Part shown: positions 29,434-38,431 of the stretch, piece by piece
Layout of the letters: each line of letters opens with the position of its first letter
How positions within the stretch are numbered: the stretch's first letter is position 1
Assembly: GCF_002875705.1 (NCBI RefSeq)
Contig: NZ_MCZZ01000127.1
Location: forward strand, 62,001-126,000
Length of the DNA stretch: 64,000 nt
Direction: 5' to 3'
Source of the DNA: Vibrio sp. 10N.261.45.E2
GTDB taxonomy: Bacteria; Pseudomonadota; Gammaproteobacteria; Enterobacterales; Vibrionaceae
Program-made: the position numbers and the translations under genes
The notes under the pieces: generated by a model
What the model was told of the DNA's origin: nothing
The model's input: only the letters and a program-made list of their open reading frames with translations
Database searches by the model: none

Positions 29434-30441
29434 TTAGATGTCAGTTTTTAAACGTTCAACATATTGCTTTGGAGTTAGGCCTCGGTGTTTCTTAAACATA
29501 CGGTTAAAACTTGCGACATTGGTATAACCTAGCCTCGTCGCAACTTCTTCTACTGGTACCGAATACATCAACAGTTCTACCGCCACGTTACTTAACGCAT
29601 ACCCCATAATGGTAGAGAAGTTGACACCTAAGTTATGCAGTCGACGCTGAAATTGTTGTTCAGATAACCCAAGCAAACTCGACACTTTGTGCAACGTTGG
29701 TAGGCCGAAATGGCGACTGTAATTGATCATCTCATAAGTCACCTTATGCTCATCCTCGGCATCTGGCATATTGAGATAGTTATCTAAGTCATGGAAGTTC
29801 ATTGCCAAACTCATCTTGCCGACCAAAGGCGCTTGATTGATCGATAACCTCAGCTCGCTTGGTATCCAAATCTCTGTTCGTGGTTGGCCCCACTGGATGT
29901 TGCAACCAAAATATTCTTGATAGAGTTGAGTGTTTTCTCGATACCCCGCGATAGATACGGCAGCGGGCGTAAAATCTTCTCCCAAGTAATGCCTTAATAT
30001 CTTCATCATAAAAATGGCAACTCGGATGGAGTCATGCACCTTTCCCGCCTCGGTGTAAGCAGGGTTGTCGTAGCACCACTTAATGAATCTTCCGACTTGA
30101 GCGCCATACAAAAAAGCGCCAGACTGCAAACAGTGCAACCCAATGTTAACTCGACGAATAGTCGAAGCAAGGTCATGCCCAGAGAAAAACCAGTTGGAGA
30201 GAGGACCTAACCTTTCAATATCCACCCTATCAGCCAGCTTCAAGATAATATCGGAATCACCTGTTTGCTGTTGAAGTAGGTTATACCATTTGTCCACTTC
30301 ACCAACCGGAATAAGGCTCATCGGGTTATTAAAAACTGACTTGGGGATACCTAATTGCTCTGCATTCACGACCTCATTAGCCGTTGCGTGTTGGTAAATA
30401 CCCAAAATCCCCAATGCTCTTAAGAAGTTACAATTATTCAT
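29434..30441 (-). CDS. AraC-family transcriptional regulator (OruR/ArgR-like)
   Basis: This 335-residue regulator has an N-terminal ligand domain of the Arabinose_bd type (about 15-210) and a C-terminal AraC double helix-turn-helix (about 235-332): LLGLSEQQFQRRLHNLG and EVATRLGYTNVASFNRMFKK, RGLTPKQYVERL. The N-terminus resembles OruR/ArgR-type regulators of amino-acid use. Its targets are unknown; the divergent DUF3302/HlyD pair (133 bp away) is the nearest candidate. Confidence 0.88.
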   Translation of the reverse strand: MNNCNFLRALGILGIYQHATANEVVNAEQLGIPKSVFNNPMSLIPVGEVDKWYNLLQQQTGDSDIILKLADRVDIERLGPLSNWFFSGHDLASTIRRVNIGLHCLQSGAFLYGAQVGRFIKWCYDNPAYTEAGKVHDSIRVAIFMMKILRHYLGEDFTPAAVSIAGYRENTQLYQEYFGCNIQWGQPRTEIWIPSELRLSINQAPLVGKMSLAMNFHDLDNYLNMPDAEDEHKVTYEMINYSRHFGLPTLHKVSSLLGLSEQQFQRRLHNLGVNFSTIMGYALSNVAVELLMYSVPVEEVATRLGYTNVASFNRMFKKHRGLTPKQYVERLKTDI

Positions 30442-30574
30442 TAGCCACCATATCTAGAAGTCACAGTTACAGATCAAATCATATTGGCATTATTATTAAA
30501 GTAATTGGTAAATTTTCAACCTCAAAATCTGATATCAATCACACTCAGCGCTCAATTTAACCTGGGGTTTATCA

Positions 30575-30925
30575 ATGAGTTTAGTTAGTGTCCCATTTGT
30601 CGGAACCGGCGCAGATACCGCACTACACGTAGTTGCAGGCGTTGTGTTGGTCGCAACCATCGCAGCTGCATGTTACGGCTTCTGGCGCGTGCATGAATTA
30701 CCAATCAACAAAGCTCATAGTAAAGAGCACCAACAACTCGGTTTAATCACCGCATTAACATGGATTGGTTTTGTGTGGCACTGGGTATGGGTACTAGCAG
30801 TCATATTGGCCTTCGTTGATATGGAAAAAGCCATCATCAATCTAAGAGACACATGGAAGTCACCGACAACAACTAAGGAGAAGCCAACTTCCGACAAGCA
30901 AGATGAGGAGAGCCAAACATGTTAG
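30575..30925 (+). CDS. DUF3302 (YiaW-like) inner-membrane protein
   Basis: This 116-residue membrane protein has two helices (about 15-37 and 61-84) with WRVHELPINKAHSKEHQQ between them, resembling the E. coli YiaW pattern (HDIPYLIAKKRNHP), and ends with a charged cytoplasmic tail. It overlaps the next gene by seven bases (ATGTTAG). In E. coli, yiaW sits beside yiaV, an HlyD-type adaptor, and the same pairing is seen here, so the two likely act together in the membrane. Confidence 0.75.
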   Translation: MSLVSVPFVGTGADTALHVVAGVVLVATIAAACYGFWRVHELPINKAHSKEHQQLGLITALTWIGFVWHWVWVLAVILAFVDMEKAIINLRDTWKSPTTTKEKPTSDKQDEESQTC

Positions 30926-32142
30926 AAGGCTTAGCTATTTGGGCACTGTTTATTTACTTACTCAGACTTGTTGGTATGCCTTGGAATAAAGGCACCAAGG
31001 CATTTGCCTACTTAGGTGGTACGTCTTGGTTGTTGTTTGTATGGGTTGGCCTACTCAACTTTACTCCGATGGACCTATCTGGCGGCTCAGTTGTTCAGTC
31101 CCCGCATATTCAGTTGCGCCCAGATTCAACCAATGTGTCGGGCAAAACATCCAAAGTTCACATCCAACCGAACCAGGATGTGACTGAAGGAGAACTGATC
31201 TACGAGATTGATGACACCAAATACGTCATCGCGAGAGATAAAGCTAGCGTTCAGCTTGAGTCTGCAGAAGTGGCGTTAGACACAGCTCGCCAAGAAGTGA
31301 GCATTGCAAAAGTCAGTTATCAGTCGGCGCTTGAAGACATTAAAGCTTCAGTCGCACAAATAGATTCAGCTAAAACAGATTTGGTATTGCAATCAAAGAC
31401 ACTTGACCGCTACCAGAAGCAAAATAGTGTCGTAGAACATACCATTACTGAAACTGACATCGACCAACAAACAGCCAAGGTAGACTTAGCAACGCATAAC
31501 GTCACTACATTGGAATCTCAGCTTAGCAAAAAAGAAGTTGATGCAGAGAATGCGAAATTAAACATCCACAAAGCTGAAACTAATGTAAGCAAGAAGCAGA
31601 CTGAGGTCGACTCTGCGAAGGCAACACTAGCGCAAGCACAGTGGGATCTGAACAGTACTAAGGTTACAGCACCGACTGACGGCTTTGTAACGAACTTTAT
31701 TCTTCGTGAGGGACAGCGTGTTTCAATGATGCCTCGTATACAAATGTATACCGAAGAAAAGTACGTGCTGATGCGAGTCAATCACCAAGCGATTCGCAAC
31801 ATTAAAGTCGGCCAGCCTGCTGAGTTCGCGACAGCGGTATATCCAGGGAAAATATTCTCTGCAACTGTAGAAGGCATTGTAGAAGCCACCGGTGAAGCGC
31901 AAGCGAGTTTACTCGGTATCGATGAGCAAGTACGTGTGACCACAGGAAGAAACCTTCAGAACAAACACCACTTCGTTCGTTTGAAAATAGACGAGGCAGA
32001 GGGCTACGATATTCCTGTTGGTTCTGTTGGATTAGCGTGGGTAAGCGGTGAGAAGCCTATCAGCTTTATGGCGTTCCTAGATGTAATACGCGGGATCATC
32101 ATTAGAATGAAGTCTCAACTGTACTTCTTCTACTCCATCTAA
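30919..32142 (+). CDS. HlyD/EmrA-family membrane-fusion protein (YiaV-like)
   Basis: This 407-residue protein has two N-terminal hydrophobic segments (about 3-17 and 28-47), then a biotinyl-lipoyl-like first half (RPDSTNVSGKTSKVHIQP, NQDVTEGELIYEID), a long coiled coil (about 110-245), the second lipoyl half (LNSTKVTAPTDGFVTNFIL) and a beta-barrel domain (about 275-385). It would link an inner-membrane transporter to the outer membrane, but no outer channel gene is adjacent. It is translationally coupled to the DUF3302 gene. Confidence 0.88.
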   Translation: MLEGLAIWALFIYLLRLVGMPWNKGTKAFAYLGGTSWLLFVWVGLLNFTPMDLSGGSVVQSPHIQLRPDSTNVSGKTSKVHIQPNQDVTEGELIYEIDDTKYVIARDKASVQLESAEVALDTARQEVSIAKVSYQSALEDIKASVAQIDSAKTDLVLQSKTLDRYQKQNSVVEHTITETDIDQQTAKVDLATHNVTTLESQLSKKEVDAENAKLNIHKAETNVSKKQTEVDSAKATLAQAQWDLNSTKVTAPTDGFVTNFILREGQRVSMMPRIQMYTEEKYVLMRVNHQAIRNIKVGQPAEFATAVYPGKIFSATVEGIVEATGEAQASLLGIDEQVRVTTGRNLQNKHHFVRLKIDEAEGYDIPVGSVGLAWVSGEKPISFMAFLDVIRGIIIRMKSQLYFFYSI

Positions 32143-32168
32143 TACTTACCATTAGTGAAATAATACTA

Positions 32169-32205
32169 AGCCCGTGCGCTCTCAGAACGCACGAGCTTTT
32201 TTATA
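32169..32205 (+). terminator. Terminator after the HlyD-type gene
   Basis: GCCCGTGCG pairs with CGCACGAGC (one mismatch) across a 9-nt loop, followed by a TTTTTT run. It insulates the following qrr promoter region. Confidence 0.82.
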
Positions 32206-32331
32206 TCTTGATAGTCGGTGCTAGAAACAACACCCTAATTCGAGGAGCTAGGCAACATTAAACATTCGATATTCAACGTTCACTTTTATCTGTTTTACTC
32301 GTTATTAAAAGCCTAAGATCGCAAAACGCAA

Positions 32332-32365
32332 TTGCAATTTGCAACATTAGGTTGCAAAAATGCAA
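32332..32365 (+). promoter_or_regulatory. Two LuxO-type binding sites upstream of qrr
   Basis: TTGCAATTTGCAA (32332-32344) is a perfect TTGCA-N3-TGCAA, the LuxO site known from Vibrio qrr promoters. TTGCAAAAATGCAA (32352-32365) is a second copy with a 4-nt spacer. They lie about 65-120 bp upstream of the -24 element, as expected for an enhancer-binding activator. Confidence 0.85.
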
Positions 32366-32426
32366 ACCAAACGCTCAAATACGCACCGAATTGCTATAAA
32401 ACTGCCGTTTTAACGGGTTTTAAAAG

Positions 32427-32443
32427 TTGGCACACTAACTGCT
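32427..32443 (+). promoter_or_regulatory. Sigma-54 promoter of qrr (plus strand)
   Basis: TTGGCACACTAACTGCT carries GG-N10-GC at the -24/-12 spacing. Transcription is predicted from about 32454. Confidence 0.88.
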
Positions 32444-32453
32444 ACGTACATAT

Positions 32454-32564
32454 CGACCCTTCTTAAGCCGAGGGTCACCTAGCCAACTGACGTTGTTAGT
32501 GAACCCTATTATTGTTCACAAAATATATAAGCCAATTGCGATTATTGCGATTGGCTATTTTTTT
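32454..32564 (+). ncRNA. qrr: Quorum-regulatory small RNA Qrr
   Basis: This RNA of about 111 nt has the Qrr layout: a 5' stem-loop GACCCT/AGGGTC, the invariant target-pairing core (CACCTAGCCAACTGACG then TTGTTAGTGAAC), a second hairpin GTGAAC/GTTCAC, an A/T-rich Hfq-type linker, and a terminator AGCCAAT/ATTGGCT with a T-run ending near 32564. Qrr RNAs act with Hfq to control the LuxR/HapR-type master regulator and other quorum-sensing mRNAs. The LuxO sites and sigma-54 promoter upstream place it under the LuxPQ pathway. The copy number assignment (qrr1-5) cannot be made from sequence alone. Confidence 0.95.
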
Positions 32565-32669
32565 GCCTGCAGCCTGGCCAACCACTCTCCTCTTCGATAC
32601 AGACACCCATTTAAAAGCATAATAATCTACATTCATAGCCAACCAACAACAGCAGATAGTCAATGCGTT

Positions 32670-32687
32670 ATAGAAAACGTTTTCTAT
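32670..32687 (+). promoter_or_regulatory. PurR-like perfect palindrome upstream of codB
   Basis: ATAGAAAACGTTTTCTAT is an 18-bp perfect palindrome with the central CG of LacI-family operators; its AAACGTTT core matches PurR, which controls codBA in E. coli. The outer bases differ from the PurR consensus, so another LacI-family protein is possible. Confidence 0.6.
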
Positions 32688-32791
32688 TTATTTTTTTGAA
32701 ATAAACACAGAAAATAACCTTATGTTTTAAAAGACAATTAGTTTAGTAACTGATTTAAAACTGTCATTACTGACAAAATTAGCATTGACTA

Positions 32792-32807
32792 TGTGATTTA
32801 TATCACC
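32792..32807 (+). promoter_or_regulatory. CRP-type site upstream of codB
   Basis: TGTGA-TTTATA-TCACC matches the CRP consensus TGTGA-N6-TCACA in nine of ten conserved bases and lies about 75 bp before the codB start. Confidence 0.6.
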
Positions 32808-32876
32808 ATAATGCGCACGTTTGCCTGCAATACGGCGACCGTTAATTTTAATTTTGATCATTTGCGGAGGTAAAAA

Positions 32877-34115
32877 ATGGCTGCTGATAATAACTACAGT
32901 CTAGGGCCGGTTCCTACATCGGCTAGGAAAGGAGTCGCTTCACTCACCATGGTAATGCTTGGACTCACTTTCTTCTCTGCAAGTATGTGGACAGGTGGTT
33001 CACTCGGGACAGGTCTTTCATTCAACGATTTCTTCCTCGCCGCTCTCATCGGTAACCTAATCCTCGGTATTTACACTTCATTTCTTGGCTACATCGGCTC
33101 ATCTACTGGCCTCTCTACTCACCTCCTTGCTCGTTTCTCTTTTGGTACTAAAGGCTCATGGCTTCCTTCTGCTCTACTTGGTGGTACACAAGTGGGTTGG
33201 TTTGGTGTGGGTGTTGCAATGTTTGCTATTCCAGTACAAAAAGCGACTGGCATTGATACCAACACCTTGATTATCGTTTCAGGCTTGTTGATGACGGGGA
33301 CAGTGTACTTCGGTATTAAAGCGCTAATGGTGCTTTCAGCGATTGCAGTACCTGCGATTGCAATTCTGGGTGGTTACTCAGTACTGACAGCCGTAGACAG
33401 TGTTGGCGGACTAGAGCAACTGCAACTGATTGAGCCAGAGACGCCAATGGACTTCTCAATGGCACTAGCAATGGTTGTCGGTTCGTTTGTGAGTGCGGGT
33501 ACGTTGACTGCCGATTTCGTTCGCTTTGGTAAAAAGCCAGCGAGCGCAGTATTGATCACTATGGTCGCATTTTTTATCGGTAACTCGCTGATGTTTATCT
33601 TCGGCGCAGCAGGCGCAGCCGCAACCGGTCAGGCTGACATTTCAGACGTGATGATCGCGCAAGGTCTATTGCTTCCAGCCATCATCGTGCTTGGTTTGAA
33701 CATCTGGACAACTAACGAAAATGCACTTTATGCATCGGGTCTTGGTTTCTCTAACATCACAGGTCGCTCAAGTACTACAATGTCTATCATTAACGGCATT
33801 ATCGGTACGATTTTCGCACTTTGGTTATACAACAACTTCGTAGGTTGGTTAACCTTCCTTTCACTGGCGATTCCACCAATTGGTGGCGTAATCATCGCCG
33901 ACTTCTTTGCGAATCGTAAACGTTACAAAGATTTTGCAAATGCAGAGTTCCAAACCGTAAACTGGGCTGGCATTATCGCGGTAGTAACAGGCGTAGCCGC
34001 TGGTCACTTCCTACCCGGCGTTGTTCCTTTGAACGCAGTGTTAGGTGGTGCAATCAGTTACCTCGTGCTTAATCCTCTATTGAACAAAAAAGCTCTGAAA
34101 TCTCAGGCCGCTTAA
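32877..34115 (+). CDS. codB: Cytosine permease CodB
   Basis: This 412-residue NCS1-family cytosine:proton symporter has about 12 helices (E. coli CodB has 419). Diagnostic stretches are YSLGPVPTSARKGVASL at the N-terminus, SASMWTGGSLGTGLSF, GGTQVGWFGVGVAMFA, FVSAGTLTADFVRFGK and WTTNENALYASGLGFSN. CGGAGGT precedes the start. It forms an operon with codA (10 bp apart). Upstream lie a CRP-type site and a PurR-like palindrome. Confidence 0.95.
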   Translation: MAADNNYSLGPVPTSARKGVASLTMVMLGLTFFSASMWTGGSLGTGLSFNDFFLAALIGNLILGIYTSFLGYIGSSTGLSTHLLARFSFGTKGSWLPSALLGGTQVGWFGVGVAMFAIPVQKATGIDTNTLIIVSGLLMTGTVYFGIKALMVLSAIAVPAIAILGGYSVLTAVDSVGGLEQLQLIEPETPMDFSMALAMVVGSFVSAGTLTADFVRFGKKPASAVLITMVAFFIGNSLMFIFGAAGAAATGQADISDVMIAQGLLLPAIIVLGLNIWTTNENALYASGLGFSNITGRSSTTMSIINGIIGTIFALWLYNNFVGWLTFLSLAIPPIGGVIIADFFANRKRYKDFANAEFQTVNWAGIIAVVTGVAAGHFLPGVVPLNAVLGGAISYLVLNPLLNKKALKSQAA

Positions 34116-34124
34116 GGACACACT

Positions 34125-35402
34125 ATGACAAGCTTATTAATCAAGAACGCGAAACTTCAAGACCAAGAGGGCTTGAAACAGATTCTGATTGAAAATGGTC
34201 AATTTTCTCGCATTCTCGATAATGACGCACAAATCAATCATCAAGGTGACATCCTTGATGCTGAAGGTGGCATTGCAGTTACTCCTTTCTGTGAACCGCA
34301 CATCCACCTAGATACTACTCAAACTGCTGGTGAGCCTAACTGGAACATCTCTGGCACTTTGTTTGAAGGTATTGAGCGTTGGGCTGAGCGTAAAGAACTG
34401 CTATCAATCGAAGACGTCAAGTCTCGTGCCAAACAAACACTGAAATGGCAGATTGCCAACGGTGTTCAACACGTGCGTACTCACGTCGATGTATCTGACC
34501 CAACACTCGTTGCTTTAAGAGCGATGGTTGAAGTTCGTGAAGAGATGAAAGAGTGGGTCGACATCCAGATCGTTGCATTCCCTCAAGAAGGCATTCTTTC
34601 TTACCCTAACGGCAAGGAACTTCTAGAAGAAGCTGTGAAAATCGGTGCTGACGTGATTGGTGCTATCCCTCACTTTGAATTCACTCGTGAATACGGTGTT
34701 GAATCTCTGCATTACGTGTTCGAGCTTGCTCGCAAATACGACTGTCTGATCGATGTTCACTGTGATGAAATTGACGACGAACAATCTCGTTTTGTTGAAA
34801 CGCTCGCAGCCCTTGCTCATAAATTTGAGATGGGCGAAAAAGTAACAGCAAGCCACACGACTGCGATGGGCTCTTACAATGGTGCTTACGCGTCTCGCTT
34901 GTTCCGTCTGTTGAAGATGTCTGGTATCAACTTCGTGGCAAACCCGTTAGTGAACATTCACTTACAAGGCCGTTTCGACGATTACCCGAAACGCCGTGGT
35001 GTTACGCGCGTTAAAGAAATGCTGGCAGCAAACATCAACGTTTGTTTTGGCCACGATGATGTCTTCGACCCATGGTACCCACTGGGTACAGCGAACATGC
35101 TTCAAGTTCTGCACATGGGACTGCATGTGACACAGGTTATGGGTTACGACCAGATCAACAACTCACTTGATTTGATCAGTAAGAACTCTGCTCGCACATT
35201 GAACATCCAAGACAACTTCGGCATCGAAGAAGGTAAGCCAGGTAGCCTACTGATTCTTCCTGCTGACAATGGTTTTGATGCAGTGCGCCGCCAAGTACCA
35301 GTGCAGTACTCAATACGTCACGGTAAGGTGATTGCAGAGACTCAACCAGCTAAGACAAAAATTAATTTAGATCAGACTGAAGATATCAACTTCAAGCGTT
35401 AA
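34125..35402 (+). CDS. codA: Cytosine deaminase CodA
   Basis: This 425-residue amidohydrolase converts cytosine to uracil and ammonia in the cytoplasm (E. coli CodA has 427). Metal and active-site motifs are intact: PHIHLDTT with H59 and H61, [25 protein letters not shown] and [14 protein letters not shown]. It is the second gene of codBA and is followed by a strong terminator. Confidence 0.96.
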   Translation: MTSLLIKNAKLQDQEGLKQILIENGQFSRILDNDAQINHQGDILDAEGGIAVTPFCEPHIHLDTTQTAGEPNWNISGTLFEGIERWAERKELLSIEDVKSRAKQTLKWQIANGVQHVRTHVDVSDPTLVALRAMVEVREEMKEWVDIQIVAFPQEGILSYPNGKELLEEAVKIGADVIGAIPHFEFTREYGVESLHYVFELARKYDCLIDVHCDEIDDEQSRFVETLAALAHKFEMGEKVTASHTTAMGSYNGAYASRLFRLLKMSGINFVANPLVNIHLQGRFDDYPKRRGVTRVKEMLAANINVCFGHDDVFDPWYPLGTANMLQVLHMGLHVTQVMGYDQINNSLDLISKNSARTLNIQDNFGIEEGKPGSLLILPADNGFDAVRRQVPVQYSIRHGKVIAETQPAKTKINLDQTEDINFKR

Positions 35403-35422
35403 TATCGTCTATACTAATGATC

Positions 35423-35452
35423 AAAAGGAAGCTGAGATGCTTCCTTTTGTTG
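35423..35452 (+). terminator. Rho-independent terminator of codBA
   Basis: AAAAGGAAGC / GCTTCCTTTT with a 6-nt loop, then TTTTGTTG. Confidence 0.9.
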
Positions 35453-35760
35453 TGCTGGAAGAAGCGACAAAACTATCACTAAATCAGTGTGAATTTTGTA
35501 CACTCGCACGGTATGACAAAAAAAACGCAAATTTCTTAAGCAATGCGTGTACATCTCAAAAGACTGTGTTAACATGCTCTCGCTCTGTTAGCCGGAGTTA
35601 TTTAAGTTAGATGAATAGTAAAAAATTGACATGTAAAATCGTTACCCGTTTTTGTAAGTAGTTTTTCCTTATTTCTTAGCAATATTAAATAATTCAATTA
35701 TCAGCGCATTGCATTAAATGCAATCAACAATTTAGAAAATTTATGAATAAGGGACAAATT
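35453..35760 (+). other. Promoter and long leader of the cold-shock gene
   Basis: About 300 AT-rich bases precede the cold-shock gene. Two TGTACA/TGTACA-type copies (near 35496 and 35548) and a TTGACA (35627) are visible, but I cannot assign -10 elements. A long structured leader is typical of cspA-type genes; no cold-box was identified with confidence. Confidence 0.4.
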
Positions 35761-35973
35761 ATGTCTAACACAAATACTGGCACTGTAAAATGGTTTAACG
35801 AAGAGAAAGGTTTCGGTTTCATTTCTCAAGACAACGGCGGCGCTGACGTATTCGTACACTTCCGTGCAATCGTTTCTGAAGGCTTCAAAACTCTGAAAGA
35901 AGGCCAAAAGGTTTCTTTCGAAGTTGAAAACGGTCAAAAAGGCCTACAAGCAGCAAACGTTGTTGCTCAATAA
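35761..35973 (+). CDS. cspA: CspA-family cold-shock protein
   Basis: This 70-residue single cold-shock domain starts at [22 protein letters not shown]1 is KGFGFI and RNP2 is VFVHF, both intact, so it should bind single-stranded RNA/DNA as an RNA chaperone. AGGGACA precedes the ATG; the in-frame ATG at 35743 lacks a ribosome-binding site. Which csp paralogue it is cannot be told, so the symbol marks the family. A terminator lies 27 bp past the stop. Confidence 0.93.
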   Translation: MSNTNTGTVKWFNEEKGFGFISQDNGGADVFVHFRAIVSEGFKTLKEGQKVSFEVENGQKGLQAANVVAQ

Positions 35974-36000
35974 TTAGCTCTTATAGCTAAAAAGAATTTT

Positions 36001-36030
36001 AAAGCGCTGATTTTTATCGGCGCTTTTTTA
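36001..36030 (+). terminator. Terminator of the cold-shock gene
   Basis: AAAGCGC pairs with GCGCTTT, extended by TGA/TCG partial pairs, then a TTTTTT run. Confidence 0.85.
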
Positions 36031-36432
36031 TACCTGCTCATAAATCCTTTCCTACTCTTAGTATTGGTTTCATTCGTTAACTCGTCATGACTCAAACCGC
36101 CGGACAAACCTCCTAATCTAGCTTCTCTCAGAAAAGCACGACGATCAATTTACTCTCCTTTTTATACGCACCTCCCCGAAACGACAGTACGCATTTATCG
36201 CTAATATTTTGATATAAACTCACTCTATCCCGAAAGTTTGATAGTCCAAAATATGGTTAAATAACAATCCATTAGATTGCAATTATGAATACGCAATCGA
36301 TATTCATAATAAAAATGAGTTATTTACCCAATCCTCATCCATTAATCATATAATTTTTAAAGCAAAGACCTTCGAAATCCGCTAACCTTGTCCACAAGTG
36401 GCTTAGTTGTTTTGGTATCTGCAGTAAAAATA
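36031..36432. other. Intergenic region upstream of diguanylate cyclase gene
   Basis: About 400 bp without a gene. ATTATGAATA (36282-36291) and TATTCATAAT (36301-36310) form a perfect 10-bp inverted repeat with a 9-nt spacer, a possible operator about 120-150 bp before the gene. An in-frame TTG at 36388 extends the downstream frame but has no ribosome-binding site. Confidence 0.5.
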
Positions 36433-37449
36433 ATGAACAAAGACGAATTTCAGAAATCCACCGCAAATCTAAAAAAAGCGGTACCTCTAATGATGAAGAA
36501 CCGGGTGTCGACTACACCTGCAAATTACGCACTTTGGTATACCTATGTCGACAACGCTATTCCACAGCTGACTCAAGACATGGATGGTATCTTAGAACAC
36601 TACGGTATTTGCCCTCCTGCCGTTGGTGAGCAGCTTTACAACAACTATGTTGCTAGCAAATCTGAAACCAATATCAATGACCTCCGCGCTAATTTGGAAC
36701 TGTTGGTTTCTGAAGTTTCCAATTCAATGAACGACACCCTGACCGACACCTCCGCTTTTTCTGACATGATCGATAAAAGCTTCGAAGATCTGGCTCGTGT
36801 TGATCATGAAAGCTTATCCATTGACGAAGTCATGTCTCTGGTTCGCCAACTGGTTTCTGAGTCTCGTCATATTCGTCACTCTACTCAGTTTTTGAACTCA
36901 CAACTAAACTCCGCGACGTCAGAAATCACTAAGCTCAAAAACCAGTTGGTAGAAGTACAGAAAGATGCGCTCTTCGATAGCACAACCACACTCTATAACC
37001 GACGCTCTTTCGATCGTGATATGGAAACTCTGTGTGAAGCACAGCAATCTTTGTGTTTGATTCTTCTCGATATCGACCACTTTAAAAATTTCAACGACAC
37101 CTATGGCCACCTGTTTGGCGATATGGTTCTTAAGGGTATTGCTCGTAAGCTGAAGTTAAGCTGTCGCGATGGTATTTCCGCTTACCGATTTGGCGGTGAA
37201 GAGTTCGCGCTTATTGTGCCAAACAAGTCTTTGCGTATTGCTCGCCAACTCGCGGATACCAATCGTCGTTCTTTAGAAAAGCTGTCGATTAAAGATCGCC
37301 GCAGTGGTGAACAAGTCGGTAGCATCACGGCATCGTTTGGTGTTGCTGAGCTTGAACCGGGTGAATCTGCTCAATCATTGATCGAACGCGCTGACAAGCT
37401 ACTTTATGAAGCGAAATCACTTGGTCGTAATCGAGTCATGCCTCTTTAA
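36433..37449 (+). CDS. Diguanylate cyclase (GGEEF) with DgcP-like N-terminal helical domain
   Basis: This 338-residue cytoplasmic protein makes c-di-GMP from two GTP. The N-terminus (1-75) contains LMMKNRVSTTPANYALWYTY, a pattern seen in Pseudomonas DgcP-type cyclases. A helical, probably coiled-coil linker (80-175) follows, then a GGDEF domain with active-site GGEEF at 254-258 and substrate residues in LLDIDHFKNFNDTYGH. No RxxD inhibitory site precedes the motif. There is no membrane segment. It is monocistronic and followed by a terminator. Confidence 0.9.
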   Translation: MNKDEFQKSTANLKKAVPLMMKNRVSTTPANYALWYTYVDNAIPQLTQDMDGILEHYGICPPAVGEQLYNNYVASKSETNINDLRANLELLVSEVSNSMNDTLTDTSAFSDMIDKSFEDLARVDHESLSIDEVMSLVRQLVSESRHIRHSTQFLNSQLNSATSEITKLKNQLVEVQKDALFDSTTTLYNRRSFDRDMETLCEAQQSLCLILLDIDHFKNFNDTYGHLFGDMVLKGIARKLKLSCRDGISAYRFGGEEFALIVPNKSLRIARQLADTNRRSLEKLSIKDRRSGEQVGSITASFGVAELEPGESAQSLIERADKLLYEAKSLGRNRVMPL

Positions 37450-37517
37450 GGTTTATCAGTAGCTCGGCTTTACTAGCTCCAATGAACCATCCATAAAAAC
37501 GCCTAAAAAGAACATCA

Positions 37518-37563
37518 AAAAGCCCCAAAGACTAACTTCTGCGTTAATCTTTGGGGCTTTTCG
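37518..37563. terminator. Bidirectional terminator
   Basis: AGCCCCAAAGA pairs perfectly with TCTTTGGGGCT across a 16-nt loop, with A-runs before and T-runs after. It ends the diguanylate cyclase gene and can end the convergent 198-residue gene. Confidence 0.9.
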
Positions 37564-37650
37564 TTGGTTGCGTGTCAATTTATTAACTACGTATTAGTTG
37601 GTTGACTACTAGCTTTAACTCTCTCGTTCACGAAACCTTACTTCTTGCCA

Positions 37651-38247
37651 CTAAAGTTGGTAGCAGTAATTCAGGCAGTAATCTTCACCACTCTTCGCTC
37701 TGAACTCTTTGTCTTCACTGCATGCCTTTGGTTTACCTTTTGCATCACCTTGAATCAAACTGATCCAGTGTCGCATTGCCGCAATAGTCTCTTCTCGCAT
37801 TGTGGTTGTTGCTTCCATTGGTGATTGGCCAAACGTGGTGCAAGATTCCAGCTGGATATCATCGATTTCCACCAACTCAATACAACCGGTTCCTTTGTGA
37901 CAACCAAACATCACCTCTAGGTGGCTTCCACTCCCATCACGGAACAGGATTGAGTCAGGATCGTTCTTCTCACCCATGTACGCTACAAACTGTTTAGGAT
38001 GCTTTAAGCCGCTGTGCTGACCGTCTTTAAAGTAAGCCATGATATGTCGGTAATCCACTACATAGCTAGTTACGTCTTGGTGTGAGCCATTCTCTAATGG
38101 GAAGAGTCGGTCAAGCAATTGCTTTGCTTTCACTTGCTTTTCAGTTTGCTGGTTTGCACTGATTGTCTCCACGGCAAAGACAGCTTCAGCGATAAATGGC
38201 TTTGATTGTTTTTGGATTTCTGTTTTATCGAATGTCAGCATATTCAT
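37651..38247 (-). CDS. Uncharacterised 198-residue protein divergent from DUF3612 regulator
   Basis: This soluble protein has no signal peptide or membrane segment. Visible features are YVVDYRHIMAYFKDG, QFVAYMGEKNDPDSILFRDG, HLEVMFGCHKGTGCIELVEI and a cysteine-bearing C-terminus (KACSEDKEF, EDYCLNYCYQL). I do not recognise the family. The internal GSGSHLEVMF/GCIELVEI pattern suggests a beta-rich core. GAGGGAAAGACT precedes the ATG, so the start is good. It is probably controlled by the divergent DUF3612 regulator 184 bp away. Confidence 0.7.
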   Translation of the reverse strand: MNMLTFDKTEIQKQSKPFIAEAVFAVETISANQQTEKQVKAKQLLDRLFPLENGSHQDVTSYVVDYRHIMAYFKDGQHSGLKHPKQFVAYMGEKNDPDSILFRDGSGSHLEVMFGCHKGTGCIELVEIDDIQLESCTTFGQSPMEATTTMREETIAAMRHWISLIQGDAKGKPKACSEDKEFRAKSGEDYCLNYCYQL

Positions 38248-38350
38248 AGTCTTTCCCTCTTGACCAGTCCGGTGATAACCACCGATTTCTACAGCAAAAA
38301 TGTGTCCTAGAGCAATTATTCCAAACTAACGTTTAATTTATTTGTCATTT

Positions 38351-38429
38351 TGTGAATTGCTTAGTTTGTAGATTAGCGCTTTTTTACATACAATTTCACA
38401 ACAAAAATTTTACAATGTGAATTTTACAA
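38351..38429. promoter_or_regulatory. Repeated TGTGAATT / AATTTTACAA motifs between divergent genes
   Basis: TGTGAATTG (38351-38359) faces CAATTTCACA (38391-38400), and AATTTTACAA is repeated at 38406 and 38420 with a 14-bp period. This looks like an operator cluster for the adjacent XRE/DUF3612 regulator. Confidence 0.5.
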
Positions 38430-38431
38430 AT

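Noticed and set aside
36388..36432. TTG-initiated extension of the diguanylate cyclase
   Set aside because: No Shine-Dalgarno, and the extra 15 residues have no similarity to family members; the ATG at 36433 is better.
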